A stretch of DNA of 64,000 nucleotides from Xanthobacter agilis (GCF_021730435.1 NZ_JABWGX010000009.1:62001-126000), one strand, 5' to 3'; shown: positions 8,176-17,414, counted from the first letter of the stretch. Notes: generated by a model from the sequence alone, not told the origin. Program-made: numbers and translations.

Positions 8176-9082
8176 CGATGAAGTCCTGATTCTGGCTGAT
8201 CTGTTCGTCGAGACGCACCACATAGGCGCCGTCCGACTGGCCGAGACGGCACCAGAAAAGGGGCTGGGCGGCGCTTTCGAGCTTCACGCGGCTGGTGGGC
8301 GTGGCGTTGAGCTTGAGCACCTGGCCGACCTTGAATTCCGACACCTCGCCAAGGGTCATCTCGCGCTCCTCCAGGATGGCGCGCAGTTTAACCTCGGTTC
8401 GGTTGATCTCCTGGCGGATCTTCTGCGCCCACTGCACGTCGCGATTGCCGGTCTCCGCCACGTTGGTGTGCGCCAGCGCGCGCCGCAGAGGCGTTAGCGC
8501 CGTCTGCGGGATCAGCACGAACATTTCGCCGCCGCGGTTCAGAGCTTGGAGCAGGAATTTCGCCACCACCGCCATGTTGTTGCGCCGGCCGATAACCGCG
8601 AAGTCCATGCGCGTTTCCTGGCGCTCGAACTGGAAGGTGGTGTCGCTCACCAGGGCGAACGACGTCCCGAGCGCCTTCGCCATCTGTTCGAACAGCATCT
8701 GGGCCACCCGGCCTTCGATATTGGTGAAGCTGCGCTCGTCCTCCACCGGCGGCTCAGAGCCGTCGGAGCCGAACAGCACTTCCACCATGCTGAAGATGAA
8801 ATCCCGGTCGAAGCCGACGATCAGCTGGCTGTCCCACGACGGGGCCCGGAAAATGCCGGCGATGGCCATGCCCTCATAAGCCTCCAGAACCTCGCCGATG
8901 CGACCGTTCTCGATGCTGAGGAAGGAATAATAGGCCTGGGAGGCGGCGAACTGGCGCAACCCGTCGGCGCAGGCGGTGGCCATGCGGTCGAACAGCACAT
9001 GCAGCATGGGCAGCCGGTCGAGGGACAGACCGGCCGCATCCAGCAGCATGTCACGGATGTCTTGATGCTTGTGGGGTGTCAT
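8156..9082 (-). CDS. fliM: FliM, flagellar motor switch protein
   Basis: A 308-residue C-ring protein. The middle domain resembles CheC/FliM (IAGIFRAPSWDSQLIVGFDRDFIFSMVEVLFG) and the C terminus is a SpoA-type domain (LRAILEEREMTLGEVSEFKVGQVLKL). Unusually, the N terminus (MTPHKHQDIRDMLLDAAGLS) lacks the usual CheY-binding peptide of the LSQxEIDALL type, so CheY-P must contact FliM differently or weakly. It starts 3 bp from the motA stop and overlaps the small downstream ORF by 20 bp. Confidence 0.95.
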   Translation of the reverse strand: MTPHKHQDIRDMLLDAAGLSLDRLPMLHVLFDRMATACADGLRQFAASQAYYSFLSIENGRIGEVLEAYEGMAIAGIFRAPSWDSQLIVGFDRDFIFSMVEVLFGSDGSEPPVEDERSFTNIEGRVAQMLFEQMAKALGTSFALVSDTTFQFERQETRMDFAVIGRRNNMAVVAKFLLQALNRGGEMFVLIPQTALTPLRRALAHTNVAETGNRDVQWAQKIRQEINRTEVKLRAILEEREMTLGEVSEFKVGQVLKLNATPTSRVKLESAAQPLFWCRLGQSDGAYVVRLDEQISQNQDFIDDILPR

Positions 9083-9085
9083 GGA

Positions 9086-9976
9086 TCAGGCCGCCTGCTG
9101 CACGGCACCACCGGCGGAGGTGGGCGCGGCATGAATCGCTTCGCTTTCCACCTCGTCGATGGTGGGCCGCTCCGCTGCGGAAATGGTCTTGCGCCCGTGC
9201 TCCAGCGCGATGGGGGGAAGCGCACCGTTCATGAAGGCGATCAGGGTCTGCTTGACGATGATGAAGGGTTGGCACTGCTTCTCCCGCGTCGTCTTGATCT
9301 TGGAGGCGAGCGGCGAAATGATCGCGTACGAGGAATAGATGCCGAGGAAGGTGCCGATGAGCGCGGAGCCGATGTAATGGCCCAGAACCTCCGGTGACTG
9401 ATCGATGGCGCCCATGGCCTTGACGATGCCGAGCACCGCGGCGCAGATGCCGAGCGCCGGCAGCGCCTCCGCCACCGTGTTCATGGCGGCGGCGGGCTTG
9501 GTCTTGTGCTTCTTGATGGTGGAGATCTCCTGCTCCATCAGGCCTTCGATCTCATGGGACTTGGCGTTGCCGATCAGGATCAGCCGCGCGTAGTCGCAAA
9601 CGTACTGGGTCAGTTCCTTGTCCTTCAGGATGGTGGGGAACTGGCCGAACAGCGCGGAGTTCTGCGGGTCGTCGATGTGCACTTCCACTTCGTTGCGCGG
9701 CTTTTGGCGCATGTCGCGCATCAAGGCGTACAGCAGGCTGAGCAGGGCGAGGAAGTCCTTGCGCTTCGGCGCCACCCCAGTCGCCGCCTGCATGATCGCG
9801 CTGCCCGTGTCCTTGATGACCGACATGGGGTTGGCGATGATGAAGGTGGAAAAGGCGATGCCGCCGATGATGACGTATTCGAACGGCTGCCAGACCACGC
9901 TCAGATGGCCGCCCATGGCGACGAAGCCGCCGAACGTGGCGCCGAGGCCGAGGATGATTCCGATAATGACCGCCAA
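9086..9976 (-). CDS. motA: MotA, flagellar stator proton-channel subunit (TTG start)
   Basis: A 296-residue stator subunit that conducts protons with MotB. The membrane core begins AVIIGIILGLGATFGG directly after a TTG at 9976, which is where rhizobial MotA proteins begin. No ATG or GTG is available in frame near that point, and GAGAGAG lies about 9 nt upstream, so TTG is the likely start. Family features include EPL-less cytoplasmic loop helices, the conserved proline segment LPALGICAAVLGIVKAMG, and the fourth membrane segment GTFLGIYSSYAIISPLA. It is the first gene of the minus-strand operon and diverges from flgF across about 220 bp. Confidence 0.93.
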   Translation of the reverse strand: MAVIIGIILGLGATFGGFVAMGGHLSVVWQPFEYVIIGGIAFSTFIIANPMSVIKDTGSAIMQAATGVAPKRKDFLALLSLLYALMRDMRQKPRNEVEVHIDDPQNSALFGQFPTILKDKELTQYVCDYARLILIGNAKSHEIEGLMEQEISTIKKHKTKPAAAMNTVAEALPALGICAAVLGIVKAMGAIDQSPEVLGHYIGSALIGTFLGIYSSYAIISPLASKIKTTREKQCQPFIIVKQTLIAFMNGALPPIALEHGRKTISAAERPTIDEVESEAIHAAPTSAGGAVQQAA

Positions 9977-10197
9977 GGCGCAGTTCTCTCTCTCATAGAG
10001 GTGTTGGCCACACGGATAGTTGAGCAGGATTGCGCGAGGCTGAAGTCCGAGCCGGCGCAACGCCGATCTCTCGAGCGCCGAGGCCGGGGTCCGCGCTTCA
10101 CCACGCGCCGGGCAGGTTCGCACAAGCCTCGGTCGGGCATGATGCGAGCGTGCAGGATGTGTCCTGCCCATCCTCTGGCGAACCCACTGGAGCGGAT
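9977..10197. promoter_or_regulatory. Divergent intergenic region between motA and flgF
   Basis: The two halves of the flagellar locus diverge here, so this 221-bp segment should contain promoters for both the motA-fliM-fliN-fliG operon and flgF-fliI. Sequence landmarks are the GAGAGAG string before the motA TTG and a GGAG about 6 nt before the flgF GTG. I do not see a confident -35/-10 pair on either strand. Confidence 0.45.
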
Positions 10198-10923
10198 GTG
10201 TCGTCCAACCTTTACGTGGCCCTTTCGGCTCAAATGGCGGCGGATAAGCGACTGACCACGGTCGCCAACAACATCGCCAACATGAACACGCCGGGCTTCC
10301 GTGCCGAGCAGGTGCGCTTCTCCGAGCTGTTGTCGGAAACGGCAGGGGACAAGACGTCCTATGTGTCGGAGGGCGAGACCTTCACGGCGCTGCGGCCGGG
10401 GCCGATCACGCAGACCGGGAATCCGCTGGACCTCGCGGTCGAGGGGGAGGGCTGGTTCGCCGTGCGTACCGACAAGGGGGTCGGCTATACGCGCGATGGC
10501 CGCATGCAGATGACCACCGAGGGCGCGTTGCAGAACATGAGCGGCCTGCCCATGCTGGACGCGGGTGGCGCGCCGCTGATGGTCGATCCCAATGGCGGCG
10601 CGTTGCGGGTGGGTACGGATGGCTCCCTGTATCAGCAGGGGCGGGTGGTTGGGCGGGTCGGCGTTTACACCATGGGCACCGGCAGCACGCTCACCCGGTA
10701 TAACGGCTCGACGATGATGACGGATCAGCCACCGGCGCTGGTCCAGGAATTCACGCGCAACAAGGTCCTGCAGGGCTATTCTGAAGGCTCGAACGTGGAT
10801 CCGGTGATGGAGATGACGCGCCTCATCTCCCTGCAGCGCGCGTTCGAGCAGGCGGCCAATGCCGTCTCGCAGAACGAGGATATGACCACGAGCGCGATCC
10901 GCCAGCTCGGGCCCTCCAGCTGA
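10198..10923 (+). CDS. flgF: FlgF, flagellar proximal rod protein (GTG start)
   Basis: A 241-residue rod protein. The GTG at 10198 (giving MSSNLYVALSAQMAADKRL) is chosen because GGAG lies just upstream and because FlgF proteins begin here; the frame is open further upstream without FlgF character. The axial-protein signature TTVANNIANMNTPGF is followed by NPLDLAVEGEGWFAVRT, and the C terminus (NVDPVMEMTRLISLQRAFEQ) is typical. It is the first plus-strand gene and is followed after 60 bp by fliI. Confidence 0.95.
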   Translation: MSSNLYVALSAQMAADKRLTTVANNIANMNTPGFRAEQVRFSELLSETAGDKTSYVSEGETFTALRPGPITQTGNPLDLAVEGEGWFAVRTDKGVGYTRDGRMQMTTEGALQNMSGLPMLDAGGAPLMVDPNGGALRVGTDGSLYQQGRVVGRVGVYTMGTGSTLTRYNGSTMMTDQPPALVQEFTRNKVLQGYSEGSNVDPVMEMTRLISLQRAFEQAANAVSQNEDMTTSAIRQLGPSS

Positions 10924-10983
10924 TCGGGCGAGGCCCTTGGGAATGCGCCACGGGCGCATATGTGGGGAGGGTTGAGGTAACGC

Positions 10984-12306
10984 ATGAACGCACTTGAGCG
11001 TTTGGCTGCGGTGGTGGAAGCGGGCCTGGAGGATTGCCCCCCGGCCCGGGTGGGTGGGCTCGTGCGTCAGGTGGCGCCGACCTATTTCGAAGTTTCCGGC
11101 CTCTCGCATGCGCTGCGGCTCGGGGAGCGCGTCGGGGTTGAGGGTGAACGGGGCGTGCGGCTCGGCGAGGTGGTGCGCATCGACGGCGCGGCCGCCGTGG
11201 TGAAGCCCTATGATGGCCAAATGCAGGTGGGGCTCGGCGAGCGCGCGTTCCGCGTGGGTCCGCTGCAGCTTCATCCGAGTGCGTTGTGGAAGGGGCGTGT
11301 CATCAATGCCCTCGGCCAGCCGCTGGACGGCCAGGGGCCGGTGCCCCGCGGGCCGCAGCCGATGCCGCTGGATCGGGATCCCCCGCCCGCCATGGCGCGG
11401 TCGCGGGTGGAGAAGCCGCTGCGCACGGGGGTGCGGGTGGTGGATATCTTCACGCCCCTGTGCCAGGGGCAGCGCATGGGCATCTTCGCGGGGTCCGGCG
11501 TCGGCAAGTCCACATTGTTGTCCATGTTCGCCGGCTGCACCGGCTTTGATACCGTCGTGGTGGCGCTGGTGGGCGAGCGTGGGCGCGAGGTGCGGGAATT
11601 TCTGGAAGGCCCGCTTGCGCCCAATCGCGGGCGCGCGGTGGTGGTGGTCTCCACGTCCGACGAGAGCCCGATGTTGCGCCGCATGGCGCCGCAAGCCGCG
11701 CTGGCGATCGCCGAGCATTTCCGCGATGCGGGTGAAAGCGTGCTGCTGATCGTGGATTCGGTCACGCGCTATGCCCATGCCGCCCGTGACGTGGCGCTTG
11801 CCGCGGGCGAGCCGGCGGTGGCGCGCGGCTACGCGCCGAGCGTGTTCTCCACTTTGCCGAAGCTGCTGGAGCGGGCGGGGCCCGGCGAGGAGGGCAGGGG
11901 CTCCATCACCGGCATCTTCTCGGTGCTGGTGGATGGCGACGACCACAACGACCCGGTGGCGGACGCCATTCGCGGCACCCTCGACGGCCACATCGTGCTC
12001 GACCGGGCCATCGCCGACCAGGGGCGCTTTCCGGCGGTGAACGTGCTGCGCTCGGTGTCGCGCCTGTCGGGTTCGGTGTGGAGCGAGAGCGAGCGGGAGC
12101 TGGTGCGGCGGTTGCGGGCCATGATCGCCCGGTTCGAGGACACGCGCGACCTCCGGTTGATGGGCGGCTACCAGGCGGGGAGCGATCCCGAGCTCGATCA
12201 GGCGATCGCGGCGGTGCCGCGCATCTACGATGCGCTGCGGCAGGTGCCCGGAATGCCGCCGAGCCGCGATCCTTTCGCTGACCTTGCGGCGGCGCTGCGG
12301 GCCTGA
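10984..12306 (+). CDS. fliI: FliI, flagellar export ATPase
   Basis: A 440-residue F1-beta-like ATPase that energises flagellar protein export. The Walker A loop GSGVGKST is near residue 175. Other marks are VVVALVGERGREVREF, the Walker B segment VLLIVDSVTRYA and a C-terminal domain with DPELDQAIAAVPRIYD. The length matches the family. The expected partner FliH is not recognised in the window. It is followed by an 87-bp gap and then flgE. Confidence 0.97.
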   Translation: MNALERLAAVVEAGLEDCPPARVGGLVRQVAPTYFEVSGLSHALRLGERVGVEGERGVRLGEVVRIDGAAAVVKPYDGQMQVGLGERAFRVGPLQLHPSALWKGRVINALGQPLDGQGPVPRGPQPMPLDRDPPPAMARSRVEKPLRTGVRVVDIFTPLCQGQRMGIFAGSGVGKSTLLSMFAGCTGFDTVVVALVGERGREVREFLEGPLAPNRGRAVVVVSTSDESPMLRRMAPQAALAIAEHFRDAGESVLLIVDSVTRYAHAARDVALAAGEPAVARGYAPSVFSTLPKLLERAGPGEEGRGSITGIFSVLVDGDDHNDPVADAIRGTLDGHIVLDRAIADQGRFPAVNVLRSVSRLSGSVWSESERELVRRLRAMIARFEDTRDLRLMGGYQAGSDPELDQAIAAVPRIYDALRQVPGMPPSRDPFADLAAALRA

Positions 12307-12393
12307 TTCCGGCAGCTTCGCACAAGCCATTTACGGTTAAGTGTGGCACCATCGGCCGTATGGAGCGGCCACTGCCCTCGGGAGCCAAGCGAG

Positions 12394-13620
12394 ATGAGCC
12401 TTTACGGTATGATGCGCACGAGCGTGTCGGGCATGAACGCGCAGGCGAACCTCCTCAGTACGGTTGGTGACAATATCGCGAACGCGAGCACCACCGGCTA
12501 CAAGGCGGCAAGCGCCGATTTCTCCTCGGTGATGCTCCAGTCGGAGACCTCGAGCGGCGGCGACTATCAGTCCGGCGCGGTCAAGACGTCGATCAGCTAC
12601 GGTGTCTCCACGCAGGGGACGCTCAACTACACCAGCAAGACCACCACCGACCTTGCGATCCAGGGCAACGGCTTCTTCCTGGTCACCGACGCTTCCGGCT
12701 CGAGCGCGCTCACCCGCGCCGGCGACTTCACGCAGGATGCCTCGACGGGCAATCTGGTCAACGGCGCCGGCTATAATTTGATGGGCTATGCTATCGGCTC
12801 CGACGGCACGGTCGACACCACCAGCTTGGTGCCGGTCAATATCGACAATGCGACGGTCACCTCGGCGGTGTCCACGAGCGCGACCTTCTCCGCGGCTCTG
12901 CCCTCCACCGCGACCTCTTCGGATGATCCGCTGACCACGTCACTGACCGCCTATGATGCGCTTGGGTCGGAGCGGACGGTGACGCTCAGCATGACGAAGA
13001 ATGCGACGGCGACGACGGCCGGCACCACCGAATGGACGGTGGAGGCGACAGGCGATATCAATCCGACGCCGGCGACCTTTACTTTGATTTTCGATAGTTC
13101 GGGTAACCTGACGAATGCCGATGCCGCCAGCGCGTTTAGCGTAGGCGTGACGAACTCCCAAGATTCGACCGTCACCAGCCCGTTGACGATTGATCTGTCC
13201 GGCATGAAGCAAAAGGACATGGACTACACCGTCCTGACGTCGGATATCGACGGCAGCGCGGCGTCGGTGCTCTCCGATATCTCCATCGACACCGACGGCA
13301 CCGTCTATGCGGTGAACGACGACGGCGACCAGTTCGCCATCTTCAAGATCCCGCTCGGCTATGTGACGAGCCCGGACAATCTCACCCCGATCACGGGCAA
13401 TGCCTACACTGCGAATCAGGAGTCCGGCTCGCTGCAGATCGGGACTGCCGATTCGGGCGGCCTGGGGAGCATCGTTTCGGGCGCGACCGAAGGGTCAACG
13501 GTGGATACGGCGAGCGAGCTCACCACCATGATCGTCTCGCAGCGTGACTACACCGCCAATTCCAAGGTGTTCCAGACCGGCACCGAGCTTCTCGACGTTC
13601 TCATGAACCTCAAGCGCTGA
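12394..13620 (+). CDS. flgE: FlgE, flagellar hook protein
   Basis: A 408-residue hook subunit starting at 12394 (MSLYGMMRTSVSGMNAQAN). The N-terminal axial signature STVGDNIANASTTGYKAAS and the C-terminal heptad segment (TASELTTMIVSQRDYTANSK) bracket a Ser/Thr/Asp-rich, hook-exposed middle region that includes a FlgD-type beta domain. The upstream in-frame codons to 12343 lack hook features and are excluded. FlgE forms the curved universal joint. It starts the flgE-flgK-flgL-flaF-flbT-flgD series. Confidence 0.96.
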   Translation: MSLYGMMRTSVSGMNAQANLLSTVGDNIANASTTGYKAASADFSSVMLQSETSSGGDYQSGAVKTSISYGVSTQGTLNYTSKTTTDLAIQGNGFFLVTDASGSSALTRAGDFTQDASTGNLVNGAGYNLMGYAIGSDGTVDTTSLVPVNIDNATVTSAVSTSATFSAALPSTATSSDDPLTTSLTAYDALGSERTVTLSMTKNATATTAGTTEWTVEATGDINPTPATFTLIFDSSGNLTNADAASAFSVGVTNSQDSTVTSPLTIDLSGMKQKDMDYTVLTSDIDGSAASVLSDISIDTDGTVYAVNDDGDQFAIFKIPLGYVTSPDNLTPITGNAYTANQESGSLQIGTADSGGLGSIVSGATEGSTVDTASELTTMIVSQRDYTANSKVFQTGTELLDVLMNLKR

Positions 13621-13645
13621 TCGGCGAAGCTTTCGGGGGGTCGTC

Positions 13646-15112
13646 ATGAGTCTTTCAGCCACTTTCAACACCGCGCGTTCGTCGCTGCAGGCTACTTCAA
13701 CGCGACTGTCCGTGTCGGCGAGCAATGTGGCTTCGGCGGACGACACCTCGACTTCGCGCAAGATCGCGGTTGTGACCACGACCAGCGACGGCGGGTCAAA
13801 GGTGGTCAATATTACGCGGGCGTCGGACTCCGCTCTTTACGACCGGATGCTGAGCGCCACGTCGTCGAGTTCCAAGCTGTCGGCCATCGACAGCGGGCTG
13901 ACCGTCCTGCAGCAGACGGTCGGGGACACCGAGAGCGAGACCTCCCCGGCCGCATTGCTGGGTGTCTTCTCCAGTGCCCTGTCGTCGGCCGCGAACGCGC
14001 CCGACGACTCGGCGCTCGCTGCATCCGCCGTGACGGCGGCGCAGAATGTCGCCCAGTCGCTCAATGACGCCTCCGAGACGGTGCAGAAGGTGCGCACCGA
14101 TGCGGATTCGAGCATCGCCACGTCGGTGTCCAATGTGAACGACCTGTTGGCGAAGTTCCAGGCGGCCAACGACGCGGTGGTGCAGGGGACGGCCATCGGC
14201 GCGAACGTGACCGACGCGCTGGACCGGCGGGACGCCATTCTTTCGGATCTGTCCGAGGAAATGGGGATCTCGACCCTCACGCGCGCCAACAACGATGTCG
14301 CCATCTATACCGACAGCGGCGTGACCTTGTTCGATAAATCGGCGCGGTCGGTCACCTTCCAGGCGTCCGGCGCGCTTGATGCAACGAGTTCGGGCAATGC
14401 GGTCTATGTGGACGGAGTGGCCGTGGCTGGGCCGGGTGCAAGCTCGTCCATGACATTGAAGTCGGGTGCCATCGCCGGCTATGCCGAATTGCGGGACGAC
14501 GTGGCCGTCACCTACCAGACCCAGCTCGACGAGGTGGCGCGCGGGCTCATCACCGCTTTCGCGGAGACCGATCAGACCGGCGGCACGACCACGCTTGCCG
14601 GCCTCTTCACCGCGGGCTCGGGTGATACCTCGGTGCCCTCTTCCCTGGTGGCCGGGCTGGCTGGCAACATTACTGTGAATGCTGCTGCCGACTCCACACA
14701 AGGTGGCTCGCCTTTCACGCTGCGCGACGGCGGCATGAACGGCGCCTCTTACGTTTACAATGCGGACTCGGAAGCGAGCTATTCGACACGCTTGACGGAG
14801 CTTATCGGCGCGCTGAGTGCGTCGCAGACCTACGATTCGTCTTCACAGTTGGAAAGCGACACCAGCGTGATGACCTTCGCGACGGCTTCGGTGAGCTGGC
14901 TCCAGGGGCAGCGTTCGGTGGTGTCGACAAGTCTCGATACTCAAAGTGCGGTTCTCTCACAGACATCAACGGCTTTGTCGTCTGCGACGGGTGTCAATCT
15001 CGATGACGAATACGCGCTTCAGCTTGAATTGGAGCGCAGCTATCAGGCTTCATCCAAATTGATCGGTGTCGTGAGCGACCTTTACGATCAACTGTTCAGC
15101 GTGATCGGGTGA
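13646..15112 (+). CDS. flgK: FlgK, hook-filament junction protein 1
   Basis: A 488-residue protein linking hook to filament. The N terminus (MSLSATFNTARSSLQATSTRLSVSASNVASAD) departs from the classic NNIAN box but follows the axial-protein pattern, and the C terminus (VNLDDEYALQLELERSYQASSKLIGVVSDLYDQLFSVIG, in pieces) is characteristic of FlgK. The body is very rich in Ser, Thr and Asp, as expected for an exported, exposed structural protein. It overlaps or abuts the start of flgL. Confidence 0.93.
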   Translation: MSLSATFNTARSSLQATSTRLSVSASNVASADDTSTSRKIAVVTTTSDGGSKVVNITRASDSALYDRMLSATSSSSKLSAIDSGLTVLQQTVGDTESETSPAALLGVFSSALSSAANAPDDSALAASAVTAAQNVAQSLNDASETVQKVRTDADSSIATSVSNVNDLLAKFQAANDAVVQGTAIGANVTDALDRRDAILSDLSEEMGISTLTRANNDVAIYTDSGVTLFDKSARSVTFQASGALDATSSGNAVYVDGVAVAGPGASSSMTLKSGAIAGYAELRDDVAVTYQTQLDEVARGLITAFAETDQTGGTTTLAGLFTAGSGDTSVPSSLVAGLAGNITVNAAADSTQGGSPFTLRDGGMNGASYVYNADSEASYSTRLTELIGALSASQTYDSSSQLESDTSVMTFATASVSWLQGQRSVVSTSLDTQSAVLSQTSTALSSATGVNLDDEYALQLELERSYQASSKLIGVVSDLYDQLFSVIG

Positions 15113-15117
15113 CTGCA

Positions 15118-16158
15118 ATGAAGAGCGGATTTATCTCCACTTTGAACTGGACCACCAGCTCGCTGAAGTCCATGTCCCGGTTGCAGACCGAGATTGCGAC
15201 CACGACCGCGGAAATTTCCTCGGGCCGGCAGGCGGACGTGGGTCTGACACTTGGTGTGCGCACCGGGCAGAGCGTGTCGTTGTACGCGACCAAAGCGTCG
15301 ATCGACGCACAAACGCAGTCCAATGCGTTCGCGTCCAACATCCTCAGCACGTCGCAGACGGCGTTGTCGCAGGTTCTCACGAGCGCCAACGATTTTCTCT
15401 CCAGCCTGATCACCGGCAGTTCGTCCAGTAGTGACCCGGAAACATTGGTGTCCGAGGCCGATGGTGCCTTGTCCACCTTGATCGACAATCTCAATACCGC
15501 GGACGGTCAGCGCTATGTGTTCGGTGGCACGAACAGTTCAGTCGCGCCCATGGTGGCCTATGAGGACGGTCCTGAAACCGCGGTGATCGATGCGTTCACC
15601 ACCGCGTTCGGTGTGGATCCCAGCGATTCGTCGGTGAGCGCCATTTCCGCGGACGACATGAGTGACTTTCTGGATGGCGCTTTCGCGGATCTGTTTTCCG
15701 ATCCGGGATGGGGAAATACGTGGTCGAATGCGTCGGATCAGGCTCTGACGAGTCAGGTGTCCAGCAGTTCGTCGCGGCTCGAGATCTCGACCACGGCCAA
15801 TACCTCGGGCATGCGCAACCTGACCATGGCGCTGACGATGGTGGCAAAGCTTGGGACCGCCAATCTTTCGGCCGAGACGCGCGCAGTTGTGATCGACAAG
15901 GCGACGCAACTCGCTGGGGCCTCGGTGGCGCAAATCACCACCGCCAGCGCCAATCTTGGCGTGACGCAGACGCGCATAGACAGCGCGAATAGTGTCCTGA
16001 GCAGTGCAGGTAGTCTGGTTGATACGCAGATTACCAATCTTGAAGGGGTGGACACCGCCGAGGCGAAGACGAAGCTGGATAATCTGACGACACAGCTCCA
16101 GATGTCTTACTCCACGACGGCGACGCTGATGCAGTTGTCTCTTCTTGATTATGCCTGA
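15118..16158 (+). CDS. flgL: FlgL, hook-filament junction protein 3
   Basis: A 346-residue flagellin-related junction protein. The ATG at 15118 (MKSGFISTLNWTTSSLKSM) is preferred; a GTG at 15109 overlapping the flgK stop is an alternative. The N-terminal flagellin-like helix (RLQTEIATTTAEISSGRQADV) and C-terminal helix (LQMSYSTTATLMQLSLLDYA) pack as in filament proteins. It is followed 20 bp later by flaF. In many rhizobia a flagellin gene is found near flaF/flbT, but none is present here. Confidence 0.92.
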   Translation: MKSGFISTLNWTTSSLKSMSRLQTEIATTTAEISSGRQADVGLTLGVRTGQSVSLYATKASIDAQTQSNAFASNILSTSQTALSQVLTSANDFLSSLITGSSSSSDPETLVSEADGALSTLIDNLNTADGQRYVFGGTNSSVAPMVAYEDGPETAVIDAFTTAFGVDPSDSSVSAISADDMSDFLDGAFADLFSDPGWGNTWSNASDQALTSQVSSSSSRLEISTTANTSGMRNLTMALTMVAKLGTANLSAETRAVVIDKATQLAGASVAQITTASANLGVTQTRIDSANSVLSSAGSLVDTQITNLEGVDTAEAKTKLDNLTTQLQMSYSTTATLMQLSLLDYA

Positions 16159-16178
16159 TCCCACACAAGAGGGTCGCC

Positions 16179-16526
16179 ATGTACAAATTCGCATACGCGG
16201 AAATTCTTGACGAAGCTGGCAGCGCGGGTCGCGATCGCGAACGCCAGGCGTTCGATCATGTCATGGATCTGCTCACGGAGGCGCAGGCGGCCGGGGCCGA
16301 CTCGCCGGAGCTGCGCTCTGCGTTGCTGACTGTGCAGAAGCTGTGGCGCTTCCTGATCTCTGACCTGGCGGATTCTCAGAACGAGCTGCCGCAGACGTTG
16401 CGGGTGAATCTCGCCTCGCTTGGGCTTTGGATCATTCAGGAGGCGGATCGCATTCTCAACGATCCGTCGCGGGATATCTCGCTGTTGGTTGATGTCAACA
16501 GAAGCATTCGGGATGGCCTGAAATGA
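16179..16526 (+). CDS. flaF: FlaF, flagellin synthesis regulator
   Basis: A 115-residue protein matching the alphaproteobacterial FlaF family: MYKFAYAEILDEAGSAGRDRE, then a central helical part (TVQKLWRFLISDLADSQNELP) and a C terminus LLVDVNRSIRDGLK. FlaF works with FlbT in post-transcriptional control and secretion of flagellin. It overlaps flbT by 4 bp (ATGA), so the two are co-translated. Confidence 0.93.
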   Translation: MYKFAYAEILDEAGSAGRDRERQAFDHVMDLLTEAQAAGADSPELRSALLTVQKLWRFLISDLADSQNELPQTLRVNLASLGLWIIQEADRILNDPSRDISLLVDVNRSIRDGLK

Positions 16527-16942
16527 GTAAAGCCATGCGTATATCGTTGAAGGCCGGTGAGAAGATCTATGTCAACGGCGCTGTGTTTTGCGCCGACCGG
16601 AAGGTGACGCTTGAACTGCTGAACGATGCCGTCTTCCTGCTGGAGGGGCATGTGATGCAGGTGCAGGACACCAGCACGCCCCTGCGCCAGCTCTATTTTA
16701 TCGTGCAGTCGGTTCTCATGAGCCCCAACAGCGCGAAAGAAGCGCGCCGCCTCGCGGTGAATCACCTGGCGGCGCTGTTGGGTGCTTATTCCAATCCGGA
16801 GATGCTGGCGCAGCTCCGGCAGGTGAATGCACTCCTTGCGGAAGATCGATGCTTCGACGTGCTGCGGCAGTTGCGTCAGCTGTTTCCGTTGGAAGATGCG
16901 ATCATCGAAGGTGCGCCGCAGCCGCAGTGCGAAGTGGCCTGA
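16523..16942 (+). CDS. flbT: FlbT, flagellin mRNA regulator
   Basis: A 139-residue protein of the FlbT family, which represses flagellin translation by binding the 5' leader of flagellin mRNA until the hook is complete. The family core is visible as LKAGEKIYVNGAVFCADRKV and LLNDAVFLLEGHVMQ, then QLYFIVQSVLMSP. It overlaps flaF by 4 bp and is followed by flgD after 55 bp. Confidence 0.94.
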   Translation: MSKAMRISLKAGEKIYVNGAVFCADRKVTLELLNDAVFLLEGHVMQVQDTSTPLRQLYFIVQSVLMSPNSAKEARRLAVNHLAALLGAYSNPEMLAQLRQVNALLAEDRCFDVLRQLRQLFPLEDAIIEGAPQPQCEVA

Positions 16943-16997
16943 AGAACCGGTTCGCGCAGGTTTCATCGTGCATGAGTGACGGTGGAAAGGAGCCACA

Positions 16998-17414
16998 ATG
17001 ACTTCGGTATCGAGCGCAACAAGCAGTACGAGCACGACGAGTTCGACCAGTTCCACGTCGTCGACCGCCTCTGCGACATCCATCGATTATGATGCGTTCC
17101 TCCAGCTTCTGGTGGCGCAGTTGCAGAATCAGGATCCAACCGATCCGATGGATTCGACGGCCTATCTGTCGCAGCTCGCGTCCTTCTCTCAGGTGGAGCA
17201 GCAGGTCAGCACGAATTCGAAACTCGACGCCTTGCTGACGTCCACCGCGCTGCAGACAGCGGACTCGGCGATCGGCAAGACGCTGACCTCGGCCGATGGC
17301 ACGATTTCGGGAACGGTGTCCTCGGTGCAGATCACCAGCGATGGCGTGGTGGCGACCCTGACGGACGGTCAGACGGTCACCATCGAAGACGGCGTGGAAT
17401 TGAGCGGGTCGTGA
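16998..17414 (+). CDS. flgD: FlgD, hook-cap assembly protein (short form)
   Basis: A 138-residue FlgD. A Ser/Thr-rich leader precedes the conserved core DYDAFLQLLVAQLQNQDPTDP, MDSTAYLSQLASFSQVEQQ, followed by a short beta segment (GTVSSVQITSDGVVATLTDGQTVTI). It contains the conserved N-terminal region but lacks the tudor/Fn3 domains of the enteric protein (about 230 residues), as is usual in rhizobia. FlgD caps the growing hook. It overlaps the fliQ start by 4 bp. Confidence 0.92.
   Translation: MTSVSSATSSTSTTSSTSSTSSTASATSIDYDAFLQLLVAQLQNQDPTDPMDSTAYLSQLASFSQVEQQVSTNSKLDALLTSTALQTADSAIGKTLTSADGTISGTVSSVQITSDGVVATLTDGQTVTIEDGVELSGS

Noticed and set aside
9901-12330. 809-codon open frame on the minus strand opposite fliI and flgF
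   Set aside because: It mirrors the real genes in high-GC DNA and has a low-complexity His/Arg-rich translation with no domains.
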